A stretch of 64,000 bases of DNA from Lepidurus packardi (GCA_023053545.1 JAKZAN010000211.1:1-64000); one strand, 5' to 3'; numbered from the stretch's first letter, positions 35,893 to 48,110 are shown. Notes: generated by a model not told the origin, from the sequence alone. Numbers and translations: made by a program.

Positions 35893-38800
35893 ATGGCTAC
35901 CACTCATCAATACCAGAATGCTTACAAGAAGAAAGGTTTCATCTTCAAGTCACGTCCTCCTTTTGAGTAAATGCCTAATCGCTCCATCATAACAAATTAT
36001 ATCGACTACGAAACATGCACCAACGAGATCAAGACTTCTAAATACACTGCCTTCAACTTCGTCCCTAAGAACCTACTTTACCAATTTTCTAAAGTAGCCA
36101 ATCTCTACTTTTTAATGATCGGAGTTATGCAAATGATTCCTGAGATCAGCATCAGTGGCGGTATGCCAGTCATCTTCATGCCTCTCACCCTCGTCATCGT
36201 GGTCAGTGCCATCAAAGACATATTTTAAGACTTAAAGAGGAAGGCCTCTGATAAATAATTCAACAACCGAGAGGCCCATGTGCTGACGAATGAGGGATAC
36301 GTTTAAGTACCTTGGAGTGAGGTGAGAATAGGGATGGTGCTTAAGGTAAAACAAAATGAACAAATACCTGCAGACATGATCCTGTTACAAAGTAGCGAGG
36401 AAAAGAGGAACTGTTACGTGGAGACTAAAAACCTCGACGGCTAGACCAACCTCAAGTTTAAAACCATCCAGCATGACTTGGGAACCTACTTCGAGAACAA
36501 AACTGAAATGCAGACCCTACGCGAAAGAGTGGAATTCCTTTACGAAAGACCAAACCCTTACATCTACGCATTTTCTGGAAAGAGTACCCTCGACTCGAAA
36601 ACATTCGCACTGGACAATAACAACATATTGCTGAGAGGGTGTACTCTTCGTATCACTAAGCACGTGACTGGAGTCGCCATCTACACCGGATACGATACTA
36701 AGATTATGCTCAATAGCAACAAGACACGCCAGAAGAAATCTCGGCTGGAGTTTAAGATGGGCATAATAGTGGCCGCGATATTCTTCACACAAATGGGTCT
36801 GACCTTTACGTCTGCCTTGCTGTCTGCCAGCTGGTCGAGCAACTTCCTGAACCTCCACGACTATCTGCACAACAATGTACAGTTCCTATACCGAAACGAG
36901 ATCTTCACGAAATGGGGGAGCTGGGTCTTACTGTTCACTAACTTTGTGCCGATCTCGTTAATCGTTTCTTTGGAGATGGTCAAGTTTATCCAAGGAATAT
37001 ATATTAGCAAATTCAAGTTCAACACTCAAGCATAGTCGGAAATCGTGGTGCAATCATCCAACCTAAATGAGGAACTGGGGCAGATACAACACTTTTTCTC
37101 CGATAAAACTGGCACCCTTACCTGCAATTATATGAGTTTCAAGTATATGGTTGTCGATGGAATGACTTACGGCGGCGATGAGTCTAAAGGCACCGCCTCA
37201 GATTTTCCTGAAGTGACTAATGTCGATTTTCACGACATAGACTTTATGAACAAGATCCGTAAAAATTGTCTGGGCGAAGGGCTCGTCGAGTACATTATCT
37301 GTATGGCATTGTGCCACACAGTTATCGTATAACAAGATGCAGAGGGGAATACTAAGTTTAACGCTTCTTCTCCTGATGAACTTGCCTTCATCAACTTCGC
37401 TAAGTTTTGTGGCTATGAATACAAAGGACTCAACAAGTTAAATGAGCATGTTATAATCTGGCAGGGATAAGAATTACGATACAAACAGCTGCACGTGATT
37501 GAGTTTGATAGCGATCGAAAAAGAATGAGCATGATCCTGTAGAAGGACAGTCGAATCATACTATTTTGTAAGGGAGCAGACAATAAGATTATCGAGAGAC
37601 TGAAGGAGCCGGCAGCGAGTGTCGTCGAGGAGACGAGCAAGAAACTAGAGGAGTTTAGTGTTTTGGGACTGAGAACCCTTTTATTTGCAAAAAAGGAGAT
37701 CAAGAGAGAGTATTACGAGAGGTGGGCTCAGCTGTATGTGAATGCTCTGACAAAGCTGGAGACTGTAGAGGAAATCGAGAAGAACAAACTCAAAGAAGAA
37801 CTTGAGCTAAAAAAAATCAAGAAGAAAGGATCTCTTTTTGAAAATATGCATGTGGAAAACGTCGGTGGCATTTTAAAATTAGAAAACCTTGGCAAGGCAA
37901 TTATCCAAGCAGAATCGGAGAAGTCTGAAGAGTAGCAACGCTTACAATAAGATCTGCCCGAAATCAAGGATAATCTCATATTGACCGGAAACCAAAAACT
38001 ATTCATCAAACAACATAGGGAACATTCTCTCCAAACCACAATGACTGCAACTGAACTCGAGTAGGCCATATAAAAAGATCTTGTATTGGTTGGCGCATCG
38101 GCTATTGAGGATAAACTTCAAGATAATGTGAAGGAGACGATCGAAAGCCTGAGGAAAGCCGGTATTATGGTCTGGATGCTGACTGGAGACAAAAAGTAGA
38201 CTGCTATCAACATTGGTTATTCGTGTGGTCTGATCGATTAAGCCATGGCTAAACTGATATTCTCAAACAGTGTTGCTGAGACTATTGAAGAACGCAAAAC
38301 ATATAATCGTGAAGTTTGTTTAGTGGTGACTGGTTAGCAACTTCTGGCCACCCAAAACTAAGATCCCAAAGACATGTTGGCGCTCATTAAGCAGTGCAAG
38401 TCAGTTATCGCTTGCAGGGTGACTCCCAAACAGAAGCAAGAATTAGTATCTCTGTTGCGAAAGTCTAAACATACTACATGTGCTATTGGAGATGGAGCCA
38501 ATGATGTCAACATGATTAATATGGCTCATGTCGGTATAGGAATTAAGGGAGTCTAGGGCGCTCAAGCCGCACAATGTTCTGACTATGCGATATCTGAGTT
38601 CCAAATGGTGAGTTAATTGCTCCTTTATCATGGAAGATAATCTTACAGGAAAAACTCCAGGCTCATTCTCTTCAATTTCTACAAAAACATGATCTTGGTG
38701 CTGCCCCAGTTCTGGTTTGGGATGAACAATGGGTTTTCCAGTGCCAGTATGTTCGACCCCTGGATCTACCAGCTCTACAATGTTGTCTATACGAGTCTCC

Positions 38801-39411
38801 CTATCATCATATTCGCGATCTTCGACTAGTAGTTTACTCCTTCGTATTCAAGACTTAATCCTCAACTCTATAAACCTGGCATTGCCAATGAAAACTTCAA
38901 TCTATTGGAATGTACTAAATGGTTTATTAGCCCTGCAGTTCAGGCCTTCTTTATCGAAGAATTGACATTTAGAATATATGAAGGTACAGTGACGAGGGAT
39001 GGGTATATGATGTACTTTGCGTCGACAGGCATGCTCATATTCGCGACCAGCGTTATTATTTGCAATATCAAGGTTCTCTTGATTTCTTACGAGCATTCTA
39101 TTGGTTCCGTTGGCTCAGTCATACTCAGTATCTTGTTGTTCTATTTGACCTATTACTGGGCAGAGCTCGTGTTTTATGACAGTTCAATCGCTAATACCTT
39201 AGAACATCAACTGGACTGTCCCACCTACTATGCTGTACTCATGGCGGTTTGTGGATTAATGATAATCGTCGAGCTGGCAGTAGTGAGATGGAGTCGTCTG
39301 GCTAGCTTCGATTGGCACCTCCCGAAAAGCATCCCTAATGATATCGAGCTACCTTTGATGAACAAGTAAAAGCGAGACAACGGGTTCAGAACAGATCTGA
39401 GTCAATATTGA
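35893..39411 (+). CDS. P4-type ATPase (phospholipid flippase)
   Basis: One uninterrupted frame of 1172 residues, ATG 35893 to TGA 39409-39411. All P4 hallmarks are present: [12 protein letters not shown] (dephosphorylation loop, E184 from TAG), FSDKGT-type [15 protein letters not shown] (phosphorylated Asp about residue 404), [35 protein letters not shown] and [10 protein letters not shown] (residue 867). [14 protein letters not shown] and about ten membrane helices complete it. P4-ATPases flip aminophospholipids to the cytosolic leaflet, usually with a CDC50 beta subunit, which is not seen nearby. A roughly 100-residue Lys/Glu-rich insertion (about 622-725) precedes [17 protein letters not shown] and is much longer than usual. 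This gene gives the best evidence for UAR = Glu. Confidence 0.97.
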
Positions 39412-39535
39412 GTCATTAGAGCAGCTCAGTCAAAAAACAAAGAGATGACTCCATACAAAACACAATAGTTGCTGGACATATATACACAAACTACATTTTG
39501 TAACTTTAGAAAAAAATTCATAGTGGCTAACTCAA

Positions 39536-41209
39536 TCATGCTTTCATTGCATAGGGTCTGAATATAAAATCACTGTCGCTTCTTTAGTAGGCCTTCTTCC
39601 GCTTATAGTTGTATAGCACAGCCTTCTGCTAAGAGTTTAAGGCTTTGTGCAGAGCCTCGACGGCCTCCTTGAACTCCTAGATGTTCAGCTAGAAACCGAA
39701 TTCCTCCATTTCGAACAGAATCGGCATCACGATCTCCAGCACATCTTCTGGAATTGTGTCGATACTAATCTTTGTTGCAGATATCAACCCATCCTGGTCA
39801 TTATCTAGTTCCGAAAATAGCCAGGCAATCCTTTTAAAGTGCAGACTGCTCACGATTTCCTCTGACCGGTTGTTGATTCGAAACTATTGAGGCTCTGCTT
39901 TGGGAGGTCGTTTGTTTTTACTCAGCTAGTACAAGTACTCTCCGATATTTTTTGAGGAGTTTTTGTTTCTTCTCCTAAGATACTGTGCTTCTACATGCAC
40001 GTTTGGCTTATACAATTCCCGCCCCGATTGGCTGTCGATAAGCTCGCTACGTCTTGCTTCCTTATAGAGCTGATTTAGTTTGGTGTTTTTCTACTCTTCA
40101 TAATGCTTGAGTCTCTTTAGGAATGGAGACTTGTTCAGCATAATCTGCTGCGAAATCGGGTTAAGGGCAGGGGTGAACAGGGTGGGAGGCTATTTGAAGT
40201 GCGCATCGGTAGAACTATTATTGGTAATGTGCGTGTTACTTGAGCATCTCTCACGAGAAAATCTACGAGTAGACTCATTGTAAGTGTTTGAAGGTCTGTT
40301 TTCCATCAATTTGCGAGAAATTGAATTCAGAGACGGTCTGAAAGAATATCTCTGCAATTCCTCCTTTTGAAGCTTGTTCCGTATCAGCTCCTTCTTTTGA
40401 TTTGTTTTCTGTCCTTCTTGATGCAGAATTACTTCAATACGCTCTTTGCTCTTTCGTCGATTTGCTGCCAGAAGCTAGCTAATCGGATTGATTTTTGGTG
40501 CGTGCGTACACTACTACAGTTACTCCATCTGTCTGATCTCCAGGGTGGTTGGTTGGAGATAGCTCACCCGTTTCTCAATCGATTTTATATAAGCTTCTTT
40601 GAGTCTGCTCTAGTTGTATAGGCGAGAAGTGACTTTGAGACTGGCTCTAGAAGTGGCCTGAGGATTTATGCTCTCTCTTCTGTGAGTGTTCGGCCGTGAA
40701 GCAGATGTATTATTGGCACTCTGAGAAGTGTCGTCATATTAGGTTCCGTAAGTGATGTTTTTTGTGGAAATGCGATTATTTTCATAGAGGTTCATGTTCG
40801 AGAAATGAGAAGCTCGAAATGTATGTTGTGATTTCTGGAAGGAAGAGTCCTTGTCTTCCTCCGTGTATCTCAGCAGTTGCGGAGAGTAGCGTGGGGAGCG
40901 TTGCGTGCATTCTCTCTCGAATGCATTGCTGTCGCCGGCTGTTTTGGTGTCGTCGTCTTGAAGATCTTGGGTATACTAGGTAGTGAGACCTCGGGTGGAG
41001 AGTCTGGAATTATTTTCGGGATGCTTAGCCTCATTCTGAAGAGATATCCTAAGAGAACTGCGGTTGGCCTGTATCTGTTTAAATAGAATTTCGAATGCTT
41101 TTTGAGGCAGTTTATGTTTAGTTCGGAAATTGTGTGCGAGTGCATAATCATCATCGAATTCATGAATGTAGATTTTGTCGCGACAGTCCTGACTGATGTC
41201 GATATTCAT
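39536..41209 (-). CDS. EF-hand protein with long polar N-terminus
   Basis: One frame of 557 codons from ATG 41209 to TGA 39536-39538. The first 400 residues are Ser/Arg/Asn-rich and basic, with scattered short helical patches (QKKELIRNKLQKEELQRYSF). Near residue 475 there is an EF-hand: RIAWLFSELDNDQDGLISA, with Asp at positions 1, 3 and 5 and Gly at 6, all proper for calcium binding. The second, partner EF-hand around EMEEFGFELNIEEFKEAVEA is degenerate. It ends with a basic tail. A cytoskeletal calcium-sensor role is inferred, and it is convergent with the flippase. Its start may lie further upstream, as the frame stays open. Confidence 0.7.
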
Positions 41210-41546
41210 GACAGCTGAGGGGATAATGATGGAGATGGTGGGTACCTAGAAGTCTGCCCTGGGAGTGTGTGTCGGGGTGCATGATGATAATATGATGTGG
41301 GTGTATTGTTAATTTAGCGGTTAAATTGTGAAGATAGCCGATAAAGAATAAATAGATCCGAATCTGAGACTTATATTGTCAATACTGTTACCAGCTGTGT
41401 CTCTCAAATCTCAAGCGAAACTCTACGGGGCATATTTACGATCACACAAGTAAATAACTCCAAGGATATTTATATCTCGCCTAAAATACAAACCACTCAT
41501 CCTCAGAGTGATTATATCACCTGTTCTCAGCTTTCACAGACTCTAC
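41210..41546. other. Intergenic spacer
   Basis: This 337-bp spacer separates a gene start (41209) from the stop of the next minus-strand gene. The 39536-41209 frame stays open into it for at least 100 bp, so part may code for an N-terminal extension. Otherwise nothing was recognised. Confidence 0.4.
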
Positions 41547-41816
41547 TCAATCTTTGTACCTCAGGATCCCTAATACTTCGTCAATTAGCACGCTGAATTC
41601 ATCCTTTGATAGTTTCCCATCTCCGTTCTTGTCAAGCTACTTCATTATAAACTCTACGTCTTCCTGGTTGGGTTGTTCGACGCCCAGAAAGGAGGTGATT
41701 CGCAAGAGTACCGTCTCGAGTTCGTGTTTTTCTAAGTAGCCAGAGTGGTCTGCATCCACGATTCTGAAGGAGTCTTTGATGAGTTGTTTGAAATTGTTGG
41801 AAAGGTAGGTTGGCAT
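41547..41816 (-). CDS. Small two-EF-hand calcium-binding protein
   Basis: An 89-residue frame, ATG 41816, TGA 41547. It is a calmodulin-half-sized protein with two canonical EF-hands: FRIVDADHSGYLEKHELE and MKELDKNGDGKLSKDEFSVL, both with the Asp-x-Asp/Asn-x-Asp/Ser-Gly order and a Glu at position 12. Such small pairs of EF-hands occur as regulatory light-chain-like or centrin-like proteins in ciliates. Length argues for a single calmodulin-like lobe rather than full calmodulin. TAG in EFIMKELDKNG is read as Glu, which fits the helix preceding the loop. Confidence 0.85.
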
Positions 41817-42036
41817 GAGAGACACAGAAGTTTAGAATCGAGAGAATAAGGTATGATTAGACTAGGGAGAGTTATAAAATTGGTTGATGAAAATCGGAGA
41901 CTGAAGCGAGGCCTAGAGCTCTTTAGAAATAAGAATGTGAGAAAAATACTCCGGTTCTATATATTTGAGAGATGATCATCGTCCTTGCGACTATCTACAC
42001 GGGAAATGGCTTTGGTTTGACGTAGCACTACTATTT

Positions 42037-43187
42037 TCAAGGCATTACATATTGGTCCGAGTCATATAGAGTACTATTCACTAAATCGTAGTACTTCCGT
42101 TTGCTCTTCCGGTATTGTTACTGCTTTCCCACGTCCTTCTTGTACACGTCTGCTACCGCTTCGTCCTTTTTGTATTTCTCGTATAATGAACACTTAAAGC
42201 TGTCCAGCAACTCCTCGTCCGAAGGGAACCTCGCTGCGTTCTCCAGGATTCTTCGCGATAAAGCTGAGTCTCCAGAAGTGACGTCTTCCTGCAAGTACAC
42301 CCTGGCGTAGTCTCCACGGTCTACCCCGATTATTTATACGTTGCATGTTTTGTTGTTGACCAAAAAATATTCTCCGAACACACTGTTTTCTTCGAGTTCT
42401 TGAAGCAACACAGTTTCCTAAACCACTGTTTTCTCATTCGCTTTGATTCGTAGACGTCGCACGACCTTAGCCTTTCCCCTGATAAAAAATATTAAGAAGT
42501 TGAGCTTCTTGCCTTCTTGCAGGATCAGATCGCCTTCCCGGAATTTCTCACGCGTAGAGCCCGAAGAAAAAATTCTGATCAGGAAATCATCAGCCATCTA
42601 AAGATAGGGATGCTCACGGAAAAACTTATTCATTTCCAGCAACTTCTTCTCGAACTTAGTACACTCGTTGAAGGTATTTTTAGGAAGCCGTAGTAGCGTG
42701 GTCTGCTTATTTGCCACGACAGTAGCCCCGCGAGGTACGTTGTAGATTAGCGAGATCTCTCCGAAAGAATCTCCAGGCAGATACATGATCTCATTCTTAC
42801 GCTCCATGAGATGATGGATATTGTTTTCATCAAAATCCGAGCTACTCCATACAAAACATTTCCCATAGAGGACCACATAGAAAAACTGGCCTTCGTCGCC
42901 TTTTCGGAAAATGATCTACCTTTCGGGGTAGTAGCTAATCTCGAGATGGCTGCAGAGTGATAGAAAGCTCAAGGAGCCAGTGTCGAACGACAGCTTAATA
43001 AAGTCCACTTTCTATATAAGCATAATGCTCGATAAATGAGGAGGCTGCTGACTTTCAATAGGTTGAGGACCAGGTCTTTCTCTCTGGGGAGGATTTCGTT
43101 TTTGCGTTTAGTGAGAACTGTTATGACGTTCTGCGACTTGAGCTCGAACTCTTCTCGAATTTTTTATTTGTCCACTGTATTGATCAT
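42037..43187 (-). CDS. Tandem cyclic-nucleotide-binding protein
   Basis: ATG 43187; a 41-nt intron at 43012-43052; TGA 42037-42039; 369 residues. Two cyclic-nucleotide-binding domains follow in tandem. The first has GDEGQFFYVVLYGKCFVW and the phosphate-binding cassette GDSFGEISLIYNVPRGATVV, with the conserved Glu and Arg, so it should bind cAMP or cGMP. The second has GDLILQEGKKLNFLIFFIRG and FGEYFLVNNKTCNVEII, which keeps the Glu but lacks the PRxAT Arg, so binding there is doubtful. There is no kinase domain and no docking helix typical of the R subunit. It could be a PKA regulatory-like or EPAC-like sensor. Its true start may lie upstream. Confidence 0.85.
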
Positions 43188-43363
43188 GCTACGATATTCT
43201 TTGTGGACTAAGGTTAGCGAATAGTTGTTCTGCGATCGAAGAAACTCAAAATACTAAGTATGTACTAATACAGTATTTTTAAATTGTCAATGTTTAAGTC
43301 GTTTGCATTTATGTATTTGTAGATAGATAGTTCATACGTCACACGTCTCCAGTTGGGCGGCGC

Positions 43364-44281
43364 TCACCACCCAGGCTGTTGCCCTACGCCCATGCACATG
43401 CTGTTTTCGTTGATTCCGCTGTTTTCGAACTGTCCTGGCGTGCAGTTTTGCTGCTGGGTCACATGCGTAGTTTCCCTATGGTGCTTAACCATCACGTGGA
43501 GTGGGACAGTTTCTCTGAACTTCGATACCTTCTTTACGTTCATTTCGACCATCATAGTATTCATTTCTTGTGGACTCAGTACATGGCTCATCAAGTTTAG
43601 ATAGTTGTCGCTACCAATCAGTTTATAAATGAACATGCATATTTCCAAGGCATAATTCTTTGTTTTCTGACGATTGCTCTCTAGTAAGAAGACTAAACCT
43701 TGCATGAGGGTTTGGAGGGTCTCTGGAAGGAGCTTAGTAAGATTGACACCAATGTTCTCCAACAATCCTGCTAGGAGGGACACAGAGACAGTACAAACTT
43801 CCACGTTTTTGTCTTTGGCCATCTGGACCACCAAGTTGAAGCTGACGTCGTAGCCACAGTTGTTTTTAAACTCATTCAGACAAGCTCTGGCCATCGTCTT
43901 AATGTTGCCGATGTCGGTAGCTGCTTTTTTAATTAGCAACCCCAGAAAGGCGGTCACGAATTTCTCGACACCCACAACCTTTCCGTTAGCCAGTACTTAC
44001 TTCAGGAGGGTAAGGATATTTTTGACCAGAACAGGCTTATTGGTGGCGATGAGATCAACAAGATGAGGGATATAACGGGAAACGAGAGTTGGGGTGAATT
44101 GTGTGTGGTATTTATTGATAGAGCGAAGAGCTGTTACGACCGTGAAAGCATCGACCCAAGACTTGGTAATAGTAGAGTCGAGCGTGAAGACGAGGTTTTA
44201 GTCAAGGTGGTTGGTGTTGGGGAGGGTTTCGTACTCATAATAGAGTGGTTAGTTATGGAGGTGTGCTTGGTATTCTTGCAT
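43364..44281 (-). CDS. TOG/HEAT-repeat protein (CLASP/XMAP215-like)
   Basis: One frame of 305 codons, ATG 44281, TGA 43364-43366. It is almost wholly alpha-helical with helix pairs typical of a TOG domain: TKSWVDAFTVVTALRSINKY, RYIPHLVDLIATNKPVLVKN and LLKEVLANGKVVGVEKFVTA. IGNIKTMARACLNEFKNN and KNVEVCTVSVSLLAGLLENI follow. TOG domains of CLASP and XMAP215 bind tubulin dimers at microtubule ends. This protein is about one TOG domain plus a short polar tail, so it is a partial or free-standing copy rather than a full multi-TOG protein. HEAT repeats are shared by other families, so the call is moderate. Confidence 0.6.
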
Positions 44282-44375
44282 GGTACTTTGTTTAGGTGGG
44301 ATCAGTTCAAAAATTATTTTACAAATTATTGGCTGGTGGGCGTGAGAGGTGCTGGATTTGTATTGTTTTTAAAAT

Positions 44376-45659
44376 TCAAATAAATTTAAAAAGTGTAGGT
44401 TTATTCAAAATTACAGTTGGAAACTGCCGATCCCTAAGGTTCACTATTAAATCAACCACCATGTCCATCATTCCTGGTTGTTCTTCCCACCATTTCCCTA
44501 TTGATTTCCCTTCCCCACCCTTTTCCAAACATGCCTTCAGCCACTACCTTACTTTCATGTGTTTCGACTCAGCCCCATCTAGCAAATCTAAAAATTCATC
44601 GGCTTCCTCAATCGACTGACCTTTGTCTGCTGCTGTCCATAGGAAGCTGACCATGAACTCTGCCAACCGTTCTGGATTTGCATCTCTGACCACAAATATT
44701 TTCACAAAATCGATATACTCCTTAAGTCTCAGTTTAGTGTATTTCCCTATTGAGTCACCTTCTTTCAATACTCCCAATACTTTGAAAATGCGTTCCGCTA
44801 CTTTCTTTCTTAATTTCTTGAGCCATCCAAACCGATGCATCAGGACTTCTACGCTGACTAAATCTAGATCTGCCCCCTTCTCCTTTAGTGTGTTTCGGAT
44901 CGGTTGATGTGTCTCATGTGTAGCCCTCTCTAGCATTAGGGTAAGCTTCTGTAGACTATTGAACTACTTAATCAGATAAGCAAGAGAAGAGTTTCCTAGC
45001 CCTACCCGTTTTCTCATCTTATTTTTTAACTGAGTTAACCCTGACTATTCGTCGTTATCCTTCTGTGCAAGCGGCAAAGTACCTGCTTGGCGATCGGGAT
45101 TCTTAGATCTGATGTTAATTTTAGCTGCCGAATCTGAATGAGAGGCCTATTTGGAGCGTGATCTACTTCCAGCCTCCTATAACTTTGAGCTAATTATCTC
45201 CTTGAATCTATCGATTTTATTTTTACAGTAAAGCATCTCTATGTCAGGGTTATGGCTAAAAAGTTTTGGCCTCGGCTTTTATTTGAGTGTTATGCTGAAA
45301 GGGGTGTCCGGTTTGAAAGGGTTTTTATATGAGTAATTGCTATAGCTCTCGTACCGAAATCTCTCGAAAATGGTTTTCTCAGGTTCGAACTTCTGGTCTC
45401 GCGGGGTGATTATTGCTTTGTACTCAGTGGAGACACCGTGGTTCAACTTTTGTGTAGAGAGTGAGCGCGTGGGTGGACAGGTTCTGAACATCAGGCGCTG
45501 TTGGTGAAGTTATGCCTGATGACGTGCCTACTCTAGTTTTTTCTGCAGGTCGTGGGGCATGGTGGGGTATACGAGGGATTGTCTTCGAGGGGCATTAGGA
45601 GGGGGGTATTTGAACTCCGAAAGTCTTAAGCAATACTCTTCCTTGGGTATGTCAGTCAT
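44376..45659 (-). CDS. Hypothetical protein with helical C-terminal domain
   Basis: One frame of 427 codons from ATG 45659 to TGA 44376-44378. The N-terminal 120 residues are rich in Pro, Arg, Ser and Thr and look unstructured. The middle is Ser/Arg/Lys-rich (GSRSRSKEASHSDSAAK). The last 230 residues form an all-helical region (KKLRKKVAERIFKVLG, IGKYTKLRLKEYIDFVKIF, FMVSFLWTAADKGQSIEEAD). It could be an RNA-processing or cilia-related protein, but I recognise no family. No membrane or signal segment is seen. Confidence 0.65.
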
Positions 45660-45848
45660 AATTGTTCAAGAATAAAACTACAGTCCCTTCTCATTACTAG
45701 ATGATAATTAAGTTCGTTAATAGATGGGACTGCGATTCCAGGTTTAGTGCCCCTCCTCCCCCTTCGACTCGACCTTTATGACCAGCAAAAAACTGATTAT
45801 AATTTGGATTGTCGAAATTAATGATACCAGAGAGTACGTTTCAAAATA

Positions 45849-46793
45849 TCAATTAGCCACTCTATAGACAAGACACTTGCGCTATGGGAAGTCCTAAAGA
45901 GTATAGATGTAATGCGCACTTTCCTCCCAGTCGAAAAATGCCATCTGGGAGTTATTAGATACGCCTCCAGCTAGTTTTTGAAGGTTAAAGTACTCCTTTC
46001 CACACATTCTTCGCAAGTCTAACTCCTTTATGATGTTGTCTTCACAGTAAAACAATTTCTCTCCCTACTTCTTGAGGTGACTTCCGACTTCTTTCAGTAT
46101 GCTCTTTCCCGCTACTCTGCGGGAATCTCGACGATCCACCATTTAAATACTGTCCCCAGTTAGAGCAACTATTAAGTTGTCTCCTGATGTTTCAAGACAG
46201 TAGATAGGGGATCTGCTTCTACTGCCTAAAGTTACTTCTTATAGAAACTATCCGTTCTCCAGATCGGCCACTACGTAAGTCTTCGGGTGTTGTCTAAAGA
46301 CTAGGTAATTTTGTTGGAAAAGGACTGTGGGTACAAGCGCCGTTCTCTCGAAGAAGATGCTAGATGCTGTATTATAAGCTGTGAGAGGTGTAAACTAACA
46401 ATCCCCCAGAGAACCAGATATCTTTGCTAGATTGATCGTGTTACGAGAACCGAGATATACAAAATGTTATTCGTCCACGAACAAACATTTGCTGCGGAGG
46501 GTGTGCTATGTTACTGTGTAACTACTGCTGGCATCCGGGCTACTGAGGATGATTGAGTCGTAGTTTTGCGTATAGATCACACTCTAGCACTTGCGTAGAA
46601 AGTGAATAGAGCTAGCGTTAGATGTGAGGTAAATCTATGTAGGTGTGGAGCAGCCAGCTCGATAAAGGTTGATGGTTCTATCGAGTGGGCAGGCAACTGC
46701 CACTTTATGAGGAGCAACTGGGAGAAGCGACTGTATAGGATAGGTAGAGTGAAGGGAGTTGAGATACTGGCACTAGACAGGAAAGTAAGTCAT
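45849..46793 (-). CDS. Beta-propeller (WD-like) protein
   Basis: A single frame of 314 codons from ATG 46793 to TGA 45849-45851. The sequence has a strand-rich repeat texture with Asp-turns: VAVACPLDRTINLYRAG, ECQYLNSLHS, CLFVDEEHFVYLGSRNTI, CLETSGDNLIVALTGDSI and ESAHYIYTLEDFPE. This fits a single seven-bladed propeller, but classic WD dipeptides are few (no GH...WD blades). It could be a scaffold of a trafficking or ciliary complex. The length matches one propeller. I cannot name the family. Confidence 0.6.
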
Positions 46794-47079
46794 GATTTTG
46801 GGCAGCTGAGGAGTTCTTACGACAATAAATATTTTTTAAGATGTGAATCTAGCAGTTAAGTGTTATTGGAATGGGTCTGTGGTCGCAATAGCCATGAGAA
46901 ATAGTTTGCATGTTAGACATTGAGGTTGGTAGTCAATGAATCGACTCTTGTTCGTAGCCCATAAACTTAAACTTATACAAATATCAATGTGCATTGGGAG
47001 GCAATTCAAAGTTGCTCTATCCTATAATTGACCATACACATCTCGACATTCTATTACATCCCACAGTTAGCACAAAAAT

Positions 47080-48110
47080 ATGTTCGAGCTATTTCGCAAG
47101 TTCATCTGCTGCGAGGTGCCAGACAATAGTGTAGCCACCCCCGTGCCCAGCAGGTCTGCCACCAAACAGTCCCGCCTGAAAACAGTCTACGAGAGAGCGG
47201 ATTTCGAAATCGTGAAAGACGAAGATCGCAGGGGTGGACTGGTGTAATCTTTCTGTTGCCCTATTTGCTTCCTTTACTACACAAGTATGACACTCTTCTA
47301 AGTTCTCCTCCATCGAAACAAGCAGATATTTTTTATTTTGATTCTAACAACTCCGTCTCGATGTTTCTTCCCTCGGTTGCTGGAGTCATTTTTAAGCAAT
47401 TATTCGAATAACAACTTCGCAACATCCTAGGAATCCTCACATGCAACAAGTGCAAAAATTATGTCTGCTACGACTGTTTGGAAAGCATGATCGACAAAGC
47501 CGTTAATAATCAAGAACAGCTCAAGTGCTGTTTCTGCAGTTCATCGGAATGTCTCTTTCAAGATTGTCAGAGTTAAGACAAGAAGATTTACTTCGACATG
47601 AGCATCCCAGTCTTCCCCAAAATTAAAGAATCCCCCGACACTCTCTAGAAGGACCGTACTCACTCCTAAAACTAGCATAACTAGCATAACAACAAGTCCA
47701 GTTTCCCGCATAACGATCCTGCATACCGAGCATCGTCATAGCTTTCTTGCGATTCTCAGCAGTCTCTCAGGCGTAGCACAAGAACTGAAAAACTCGCCAA
47801 CAGACGCAAGAAAAACAATAGATTAGATAATGTGTAGGTGCGAAGGTAGTCTGACTAGCAAGGTAACATCGATGAACAACAAAGTGGCAGCAACCGAAGC
47901 TCTAGTCCGGAGAATGAGAGAATCATCGTTGTGGCAGGGAGGCAGAACTACTAAATAGTGAATATAATATCTAAGAACAGCGGACGTGAGGGTGGTCTGA
48001 CTCGGACGGTGGAGCTGAGCCAGATACACGAGTTAGATGACGAATAGGGTCGTTCAGAAATGGGGAGGCGCCGGAGTGGCAGAAACTAACTACTGAGAAC
48101 CATCCACTGA
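47080..48110 (+). CDS. RING-like zinc-finger protein
   Basis: Two exons: 47080-47284 and 47431-48110, with a 146-nt intron, ending in TGA 48108-48110; 294 residues. At residues 55-95 the spliced reading gives CCPICFLYYTRILTCNKCKN followed by YVCYDC and then CCFC, a Cys array like the RING-type module of a ciliate and plant family (CPIC...CC..C..C). The second half is Ser/Arg/Asp-rich and unstructured. A shorter 44-nt intron (47242-47285) is also in frame but would remove the CPIC part, so I prefer the longer one. The function is likely a ubiquitin ligase, by inference. Confidence 0.65.

Noticed and set aside
36517-38069. Minus-strand frames inside the flippase region
   Set aside because: Shadows of the 3.5-kb P4-ATPase gene, which matches its family over the full length.
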